Positions 13,734-18,123 of a stretch of 18,123 nucleotides of DNA are shown piece after piece; the stretch's first letter is position 1; the number at the start of each line of letters is the position of its first letter. The stretch spans positions 1 through 18,123 of the forward strand of contig JAOZHK010000084.1 of the NCBI GenBank assembly GCA_026014905.1, given 5' to 3'. The stretch comes from Candidatus Bathyarchaeota archaeon. Lineage in GTDB: Archaea > Thermoproteota > Bathyarchaeia > RBG-16-48-13 > GCA-020355125. A program made the position numbers and the translations under genes. The notes beneath the pieces were generated by a model. It did no database searches. It was not told where the DNA came from and saw only the letters and a list, made by a program, of their open reading frames with translations.

Positions 13734-13898
13734 ATGCCGCGTGCGAAGTATCGCAACATTCAAATCCCTGACAGACTCTACCACAAACTCGAACAGTATT
13801 TAGCAGCATCGAAGGGACATTATGTCGCCGTGTCTGAAATTGTGCGAGAAGCGCTACGCGACTACCTCAGGAATCATGAGACTAAAGATACTAGTTAG
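13734..13898 (+). CDS. ribbon-helix-helix (CopG/MetJ-type) DNA-binding protein
   Basis: A 54-residue protein. The first strand YRNIQIPDRLYHKL is the DNA-contacting ribbon (alternating N-I-Q-I) leading into helix A, DRLYHKLEQYLAA. A turn around KGHYVAVSEIV then leads into helix B, SEIVREALRDYLRNH, the usual VSEIVREALRxYL signature of this fold. Such proteins act as dimers and often repress their own operon; many are antitoxins, though no toxin gene follows here. A conspicuous inverted repeat covers the expected start site (13717-13733). Convergent with the gene ending at 13961. Confidence 0.85.
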   Translation: MPRAKYRNIQIPDRLYHKLEQYLAASKGHYVAVSEIVREALRDYLRNHETKDTS

Positions 13899-13934
13899 CT
13901 AATCTTTGTCACATCAGTTTGGTTTAGCGCCTAT

Positions 13935-13944
13935 GCGCGCGCGT
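13935..13944. repeat. alternating CG tract between convergent genes
   Basis: GCGCGCGCGT lies 16 nt beyond the minus-strand stop at 13961 and 36 nt beyond the plus-strand stop at 13898. Confidence 0.6.
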
Positions 13945-13960
13945 CCCTGGTCTTCATTCA

Positions 13961-14305
13961 TCACCCATTGACGAGTCCACCCTTGCTAGCTAACTTGACG
14001 TTTTTCCCGAGCTTTTTCTTCCAGTAGGCGACCGTGCCGGGGTTGACACCATACGTTCTGCCGAGAGCTGCCATATTGAGGGTCCCGGACTCCACTCCAC
14101 GTTGAATGGCTCGAAGCAGTCGCTTTTGGTCTGCTTTCGATAGCTTCCAGGTCGATTTCGTTCGTGTGTCCCGTTTGGGTTGAATGCGATTGCACATCAC
14201 ACAGTAATTCGTGTAATTGACATACCGACTCCCACAATAGACGCAACTGAGACCTGAAGACCTATCAACGCGCTTCCCTCGCGCGCGCGTACCTAGTTTA
14301 CTCAT
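13961..14305 (-). CDS. zinc-ribbon plus helix-turn-helix protein following tenA
   Basis: A 114-residue protein started at the ATG at 14305, only 4 nt after the tenA stop (14310-14312), so translation is probably coupled. Residues 21-38 hold CVYC...CVMC, a zinc ribbon. Residues about 57-98 form a helix-turn-helix (ADQKRLLRAIQRG, MAALGRTYGVNPGTVAYWKKKLG) resembling Tn/resolvase-type HTH. Codons 6-9 (TRAR) are written by an alternating CG tract at 14280-14290, unusual inside a gene. The tenA linkage makes it a candidate regulator of thiamin salvage, or it may only share the message. It could also be a relic of a mobile-element protein. Confidence 0.75.
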   Translation of the reverse strand: MSKLGTRARGKRVDRSSGLSCVYCGSRYVNYTNYCVMCNRIQPKRDTRTKSTWKLSKADQKRLLRAIQRGVESGTLNMAALGRTYGVNPGTVAYWKKKLGKNVKLASKGGLVNG

Positions 14306-14309
14306 ATGG

Positions 14310-14975
14310 CTAGATGGACCACCGTTCTTTCGTATACGCCATATCCCAGAACAGATACTCATATCGACTACTCAGTAGAAAGTGATTGCGCATCTCGTCT
14401 TGAATCGGTGTTCCAGAGGTTTCTGCATGGAGATTGACTAACGTCTTATACCAATCAACAAGTTGCTTGTATTGTCGTGACGCATACATGCCACACCATT
14501 CGAAATAGGCTGAGTGACGACGGACACCTGTGTGAGCAATCAACATTTCACCGATTTCCTGATACGTCCACATACAGGGAAGTAGCGCTGCCATTAACTC
14601 TCCCACAGTCTTGGCATACGCAATAAACAGCAAGTGTCGCGTATATGCTACATTGGTCGGTGCGGGATTTACATTTCTCAGCTCTTCTACTGAGACGCCT
14701 AGGCTTTGTCCAATACACTCTAGCTTTTCAACTTCGATCGTGATTGAATTATGTAATAATGATGAAAAATCCTTGATTCGTTCAACATCTTTAGCCACTG
14801 CTAAGCCTAAACAGCGGACGAAGGCCTTGAGATAATAATAATCCTGTTTCAGATAATACTTGAATTTATCAAGGGGAAGCCGGCCTTCACTCATTTCGCG
14901 TAAAAACGGATGTTGTAGTATCTTTTCCCAGATTGGATAAGCTATGTTACGTAATGCTGAGGAGAACTCAGTCAC
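14310..14975 (-). CDS. tenA: TenA, aminopyrimidine aminohydrolase (thiaminase II)
   Basis: A 221-residue protein that hydrolyses aminomethyl-pyrimidine (from degraded thiamin) to HMP, feeding ThiD. The start is the GTG at 14975, five nt after AGGTGA; an in-frame GTG at 14984 lies in the ribosome site itself. Landmarks: HPFLREMSEGRLPLDKFKYYL in pieces (HPFL, GRLP), KQDYYYL with the substrate Asp, the catalytic Cys at about 134 in LLPCMWTYQEIG, YASRQY, and FLLSSRYEYLFWDMAY with Glu at about 206. All key residues are present, so it is predicted active. It is divergent from the riboswitch-thiW unit and ends 4 nt before the HTH gene. No riboswitch lies on its own leader. Confidence 0.96.
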   Translation of the reverse strand: MTEFSSALRNIAYPIWEKILQHPFLREMSEGRLPLDKFKYYLKQDYYYLKAFVRCLGLAVAKDVERIKDFSSLLHNSITIEVEKLECIGQSLGVSVEELRNVNPAPTNVAYTRHLLFIAYAKTVGELMAALLPCMWTYQEIGEMLIAHTGVRRHSAYFEWCGMYASRQYKQLVDWYKTLVNLHAETSGTPIQDEMRNHFLLSSRYEYLFWDMAYTKERWSI

Positions 14976-15095
14976 TGTGTTCACCTACATAAGCACGATC
15001 AGAAACAAGTGAATAATTCATGAATAATAAGGATTTCTCCAGGTATAAAGACTCTATGCGATATCAAAAAATTAAAGAAAAGTATTGACACTAAT

Positions 15096-15105
15096 TCTTA
15101 TATGT
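15096..15105 (+). promoter_or_regulatory. TATA box of the riboswitch-thiW transcript
   Basis: CTTATATGT lies so that a start about 25 nt downstream falls at about 15126, exactly at the 5' edge of the riboswitch. The transcript would therefore begin with the aptamer. Confidence 0.55.
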
Positions 15106-15126
15106 AACGAAAAATAAATAATAAAG

Positions 15127-15216
15127 TGCGGGGAGCTGGGTGTCACCTGGCTGAGAGGAGGAGCTTATCATCGACCCGTTGAACCTGATCCAGTTAATGC
15201 TGGCGGAGGGAAAGCC
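15127..15216 (+). ncRNA. TPP (THI-box) riboswitch
   Basis: The conserved TPP aptamer is plain: GGGGAGC at 15130-15136, the pyrimidine-sensor CTGAGA at 15151-15156, ACCCGTTGAACCTGATC at 15174-15190, TTAATGC and the closing CGGAGGGAA at 15204-15212. It binds thiamin pyrophosphate. The 3' end of the aptamer contains GGAGGG (15205-15210), which lies six nt before an ATG at 15217 and can act as that codon's ribosome site. So TPP binding should hide it and block translation. I see no terminator stem or T-tract after it, which also favours control of translation. Archaeal TPP riboswitches are known from Thermoplasma relatives; they are rarer elsewhere in archaea. Confidence 0.97.
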
Positions 15217-15288
15217 ATGAAACAACGTAACTGGTTCTCACTAATCACTTTTACTACGTCACAACTTGTGTTTGTCTGGAGATGTTGA
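15217..15288 (+). CDS. 23-residue leader ORF between riboswitch and thiW
   Basis: From the ATG at 15217, just after the riboswitch GGAGGG, the frame encodes a hydrophobic peptide (MKQRNWFSLITFTT...) and stops at TGA 15286-15288. That stop overlaps the start zone of thiW (ATGs at 15282 and 15291). Through this layout the riboswitch can switch leader translation, and thiW translation follows by coupling. The peptide may also have a membrane function, but no homology is recognised. Confidence 0.5.
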   Translation: MKQRNWFSLITFTTSQLVFVWRC

Positions 15289-15290
15289 CG

Positions 15291-15788
15291 ATGACGTATG
15301 TAAATACACGTAAACTAAGTTTAGCTATTGTCCTTACAGCGTTAGCGATTGCCCTCTCACCGATCTTTTTTCCAGTTGGACCCACAAAAACGTTTCCGTG
15401 GCAACATATGGTGAATGCGATCGCTGGAGTCCTGTTAGGCCCTTGGTATGCTGCCCTGATGGCGACCGTTGCAGGCATTATTCGAAATTTGTTTGGCGTG
15501 GGAACAGTGTTTGCGTTTCCCGGGGGAATCCCAGGAGCCTTGGTAGTCGGGATCACGTATCATTATCTGAAAAAAGATTATGCGGCACTGAGCGAAGTCA
15601 TTGGCACAGGGGTGATTGGTGCATTACTGAGCGCGCTTGTGATTGGTCCAATGCTCGGCATGACTATGACCGTGGAAGCTTTTATCATCGCGTTTTCTGC
15701 AAGTAGCATTCCAGGAAGCATCATAGGATATGTGGTCTTACTAGTGATACGACGCATCCCCAGCTTTAGTCTCGAAACTTCTTCTTGA
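15291..15788 (+). CDS. thiW: ThiW, thiazole-specific S component of an ECF-type transporter
   Basis: A 165-residue integral membrane protein with about five or six hydrophobic spans (LSLAIVLTALAIALSPIFF, IAGVLLGPWYAALMATVAGI, GTGVIGALLSALVIGPMLG, SIIGYVVLLVI). ThiW-type motifs are SPIFFPVGPTKTFPWQHMVNAIAGVLLGPW in pieces (FPVGPTK, QHMVNAI), NLFGVGT and FPGGIPGAL. ThiW is predicted to take up the thiazole moiety for thiamin synthesis; the shared energy module (EcfA/T) is not in this window. I use the ATG at 15291, with GGAG nine nt upstream; the ATG at 15282 would add three residues. It is under the TPP riboswitch and its last 23 nt overlap the end of the opposing ATPase gene. Confidence 0.94.
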   Translation: MTYVNTRKLSLAIVLTALAIALSPIFFPVGPTKTFPWQHMVNAIAGVLLGPWYAALMATVAGIIRNLFGVGTVFAFPGGIPGALVVGITYHYLKKDYAALSEVIGTGVIGALLSALVIGPMLGMTMTVEAFIIAFSASSIPGSIIGYVVLLVIRRIPSFSLETSS

Positions 15789-16353
15789 GCCTAATCACAA
15801 TGTCCGCCTCTTCGATGAGATGGTCCATGAGGCAGCGTTCAATGCGTGAGATCGGGTCCTCGATCTCTGTCTGAATAGATTGACCGTAGTATCCATTGAC
15901 AATACATGTTTCGGCTGTATGGATGACCTTAGTCACAAGTGAGAGCATGCCTCCTTGGAGGTAGAGCGAGACATCATTGATGAAGAGGATAGATGATGGC
16001 TTGTGGAGAAAGGTGTGGAGAAGAGGAGTGATACGCTGCTTATTGAGGGCCACTAAGTGCCGAAGTTCCCGGAGCGATCGTGCTCTGAGTCGAGGCGTCT
16101 CGACATGGGTGGGAACTAAATAACGAACCGCGGTCAAGTGTGGAGCCGACTCTCGCAGTTGTCCTCCAACTTTCAATGAGTCCACAAATCTTGTGGTGGG
16201 CGCCATCTCAATGATCGTGATGTGCGCGCTCATACCTGAGGCTATCGCTTCATCCACCAACCGCAACGTCAATTGTGTTTTCCCTGAACCGACATCGCCA
16301 ATGATTATCGTATACTGTCCAATCGCGTTTTGAAAACTGATAGATGTCGTCAC
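15766..16353 (-). CDS. P-loop ATPase of an archaeal conserved family, in operon with thiDN
   Basis: A 195-residue protein starting at GTG 16353 with GAGGAG five nt upstream. Walker A is GDVGSGKT (residues 19-26), Walker B ILFIND (122-127). Other conserved-looking elements are EMAP after beta2, GGQL (63-66), the VETPRLRARS block, SLYLQGG after Walker B and NGYYG (153-157). No helicase, transport or kinase partner domain is fused. I recall this pattern from uncharacterised archaeal ATPases, though not their function. It follows thiDN by 34 nt on the same strand, so a link to thiamin metabolism or transport is plausible from context only. Its 3' end overlaps that of thiW by 23 nt. Confidence 0.78.
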   Translation of the reverse strand: MTTSISFQNAIGQYTIIIGDVGSGKTQLTLRLVDEAIASGMSAHITIIEMAPTTRFVDSLKVGGQLRESAPHLTAVRYLVPTHVETPRLRARSLRELRHLVALNKQRITPLLHTFLHKPSSILFINDVSLYLQGGMLSLVTKVIHTAETCIVNGYYGQSIQTEIEDPISRIERCLMDHLIEEADIVIRLKKKFRD

Positions 16354-16387
16354 AGCTACTCCTCAGATGCTAGTATGAATCCTTCAT

Positions 16388-17731
16388 TCACAGGTTATCC
16401 GCAATGTGCACTGCGCATTGAACCACCTCGTCAGGCGTTTGTCCAAAGAGGATGATCATCGGTTCTTTCCCCCAATCGCCCTCATGATAAATGAGGCGTG
16501 GAACATGCCCCACGGCTTTAATAGCTTGATGCGCGCCCCATGAGGTTGTTTGGCCATCGATCGCTTTGATCTCAGGAGGCTCCTCCCGACGATCATAGCT
16601 GGAGATGCTCCATCCAAATGCGCGACAGCGATCAAGGATCTCTGGAGAATGGCGGATATTCATGGCAGATCGGATCTTGCGATCATATTGCATGGCAACT
16701 AAAACCGTCCGAGCAACATGGCTGGATACGTCAAATGTGGGACATGACGACGCATGTACGCGATTTCCGATTTTCACAATGCGTCCTGGGATACCAATCA
16801 CGTCTTTGGGTGACGTGGCGTAGGGTAGCGCCATCACCAGGTTGCTCTGGCTTTCAGGAATAAGCCGTGCAACCATATGACTTGCAGTGAGCTTGTTCAG
16901 CGCATTTATCATGTGAGTATAGATGTGATGTTTCGCGACATTCTGATACAACTGTGCCATGGGGTTGACTGGTCCCGATCCATGACCGAGTGCGAGGCCA
17001 TGTTGAATACCCATGTGAATAAAGTGTTTTGCAGCATCTATCGCCGTAAGGAGGGGTGACCCCTTGGCGAGTTCAGCAGCGATTGCAGAGGCAAAACTGC
17101 AACCAGTGCCATGGGTTGTCGTCGAAGGCACTCGTTGGGTTTTAAGCACGGTGAAATCGTTTTTATAGTAGACGACGTCAATCGCTTCAGGTCCCGGGAG
17201 GTGTCCTCCTTTAATGACTACCGCTTCAGGCCCTAAATGCGCGATCACTCGCGCCACCTCTTTAGCCTCCTTAAGGGTGGTGACCGGAAGGCCTGATAAC
17301 GTTTCTGCTTCTCTAGCATTGGGGGTAACTACGGTTGCCTTAGGGAGGAGATCAGTTATCAGCACCTGGATAGCTGGTTCCTCTAAGAGTCGTGCCCCAC
17401 TTTTTGCGATCATAACAGGATCGACCACAGTTGGTACATTGTCCTGAGTTAGTAGTCGTGAAACGACGCGAATTATCTTCGCGGTATGCAGCATCCCTGT
17501 TTTAATCGCATCCACACCAATATCCGTGATGACGGCATGGATTTGAGCTTCAATGAGTTCTGGGGAAACATCCTCAACCCGGGTCACCTCCACAGTATTT
17601 TGCGCCGTAATCGCGGTGACTGCCGACATTCCATGAACACCAAGCGCGGCAAAGGTTTTTAAATCCGCTTGAATGCCTGCTCCGCCCCCAGAATCCGAAC
17701 CCGCGATCGTTAACACACGTTTAAGTTTCAT
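16388..17731 (-). CDS. thiDN: ThiD-ThiN fusion: HMP/HMP-P kinase and thiamin-phosphate synthase
   Basis: A 447-residue bifunctional enzyme. Residues 1 to about 262 are ThiD, which phosphorylates HMP to HMP-P and HMP-PP. It shows AGSDSGGGAGIQADLKT (10-26), KTGML (77-81), VVDPVM..KSG (102-112), TPNxxEAE (136-143), VVIKGGH (171-177) and THGTGC (206-211). Residues about 275-447 are ThiN, the archaeal thiamin-phosphate synthase that replaces ThiE: IPESQSNLVMALP (291-303), IPGRIV, RTVLVAMQYD, RSAMNIRHS, and YHEGDWGKEPMIILFG near the end. All catalytic elements look intact. The ATG at 17731 is placed about 27 nt after a CATAATATG box, which suggests a leaderless message. No TPP riboswitch is present upstream. 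Confidence 0.97.
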   Translation of the reverse strand: MKLKRVLTIAGSDSGGGAGIQADLKTFAALGVHGMSAVTAITAQNTVEVTRVEDVSPELIEAQIHAVITDIGVDAIKTGMLHTAKIIRVVSRLLTQDNVPTVVDPVMIAKSGARLLEEPAIQVLITDLLPKATVVTPNAREAETLSGLPVTTLKEAKEVARVIAHLGPEAVVIKGGHLPGPEAIDVVYYKNDFTVLKTQRVPSTTTHGTGCSFASAIAAELAKGSPLLTAIDAAKHFIHMGIQHGLALGHGSGPVNPMAQLYQNVAKHHIYTHMINALNKLTASHMVARLIPESQSNLVMALPYATSPKDVIGIPGRIVKIGNRVHASSCPTFDVSSHVARTVLVAMQYDRKIRSAMNIRHSPEILDRCRAFGWSISSYDRREEPPEIKAIDGQTTSWGAHQAIKAVGHVPRLIYHEGDWGKEPMIILFGQTPDEVVQCAVHIADNL

Positions 17732-17754
17732 CTAGATCTATTGAATAATGTACA

Positions 17755-17763
17755 CATATTATG
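17755..17763 (-). promoter_or_regulatory. TATA-like box of thiDN
   Basis: CATAATATG on the minus strand, centred 28 nt before the ATG at 17731. This is the spacing for transcription starting at or beside the start codon. Confidence 0.45.
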
Positions 17764-17806
17764 ATATTGATTGTGGTTTATGGTTTCTCACAAATGTGTC
17801 GATGGA

Positions 17807-17832
17807 GCGCACGCGTACGCGCTAGCTAGCTA
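17807..17832. repeat. CG-alternating and (CTAG)n tracts together
   Basis: GCGCACGCGTACGC runs straight into GCTAGCTAGCTA, upstream of thiDN and about 62 nt beyond the stop of the microprotein at 17894. Confidence 0.6.
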
Positions 17833-17893
17833 TTCAATTTGTGAAACGATAGCACCGATGAATTAGTAGGATACACTAGTGGGTTATTGGTCA

Positions 17894-18004
17894 TTACGTC
17901 AGAATAAATAGCATGATATGTACGATAACAACACTCATAGCGATAAATCCAATGGTAATTTCATCTCTGGAATAGTGCTTGAAAACCTCGGACATTTTCG
18001 ACAT
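17894..18004 (-). CDS. 36-residue single-pass membrane microprotein, copy 2
   Basis: From the ATG at 18004: MSKMSEVFKHYSRDEIT, then a hydrophobic span (IGFIAMSVVIVHIMLFIL), stop TAA at 17894-17896. Twenty-six of 36 residues match the copy at 6073-6186, and most differences in the span are conservative. Upstream are a TATATTTAT element and a CG tract (18021-18030). Many codon third positions have changed while the protein stayed similar, which points to purifying selection. The function is unknown; the conserved charged head (SRDE) is the likely partner-binding part. Confidence 0.78.
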   Translation of the reverse strand: MSKMSEVFKHYSRDEITIGFIAMSVVIVHIMLFILT

Positions 18005-18020
18005 ACTACGCAATAAATAT

Positions 18021-18030
18021 ACGCGCGCGC
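18021..18030. repeat. alternating CG tract near the window end
   Basis: ACGCGCGCGC lies 16 nt upstream of the microprotein start. The 90 nt after it are AT-rich; a minus-strand frame open to the window edge ends near 18068, so this tract may mark the 3' end of a gene lying outside the window. Confidence 0.45.
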
Positions 18031-18123
18031 TGGGATTATCTCTACAAAGTCTCAGACCTCATTAATTTACCCGGAGAAAAATACTACTCTAAACGAAAAA
18101 ATATCAATAAATGTCTTGATAAT

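Noticed and set aside
13363..13803. 146-codon plus-strand frame
   Set aside because: It overlaps the well-supported RHH gene in another frame, and its product is Ser/Thr/Arg-rich without domain features.
13961..14305. Transposase annotation for the zinc-ribbon/HTH protein
   Set aside because: The HTH resembles those of recombinases, but there is no catalytic domain, terminal inverted repeat or target-site duplication.
429..18030. CRISPR array interpretation of the recurring tracts
   Set aside because: The repeats are only 8-14 bp, irregularly spaced over the whole window, and have no spacer-sized periodicity or cas genes.

Overview
The window looks like a chromosomal segment of an archaeon. 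It encodes a complete transcription factor B (zinc ribbon plus two cyclin repeats). Genes have TATA-type promoters, either leaderless starts or Shine-Dalgarno sites of the AGGAGGTGAT type, and frequent GTG/TTG starts. The vitamin genes are archaeal in form (a ThiD-ThiN fusion rather than ThiE), and there are many tiny zinc-ribbon proteins. A DUF2153-like protein and a P-loop family with an NGYYG motif lean towards Thermoproteota (TACK), but the lineage cannot be fixed from sequence reading alone.

Layout. 1-5790: the 3' part of a MEDS sensory protein, a small Cys-rich protein, several small genes of unknown function, a stand-alone Lrp/AsnC effector domain, a GNAT acetyltransferase, a zinc ribbon, a DUF2153-like protein, a decayed gene, an IscU/NifU-type scaffold, and TFB. 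6073-9464: a 37-residue membrane microprotein, a second zinc ribbon, a cytoplasmic GH13 alpha-amylase family enzyme, and a Cys-less TenA-like protein. 9556-13960: small accessory genes: an ASCH-domain gene that needs a +1 frameshift, a paralogue of the 1385 gene, zinc-ribbon and membrane proteins, a winged-helix protein, an unknown 176-residue protein, and a ribbon-helix-helix regulator facing a broken gene across a palindrome. 13961-17731: a thiamin block. TenA is followed 4 nt later by a zinc-ribbon/HTH protein. Facing away from it, a TPP riboswitch controls a 23-codon leader ORF and thiW. The thiDN gene plus a P-loop ATPase converge on thiW. The window ends with a second copy of the membrane microprotein.

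How the genes fit together: TenA recovers HMP from degraded thiamin. ThiD phosphorylates HMP twice, and ThiN couples HMP-PP to thiazole phosphate. ThiW probably imports thiazole, under TPP feedback.

The least expected structure is non-coding. Short self-complementary alternating (CG)n tracts, and less often (CTAG)n tracts, sit within about 30 nt after the stop codon of most genes on both strands, but are absent around thiW, thiDN and the ATPase. Other points of note are the duplicated membrane microprotein, the riboswitch-leader ORF-thiW arrangement, the TTT-TAA shift site in the ASCH gene, and several decayed reading frames.
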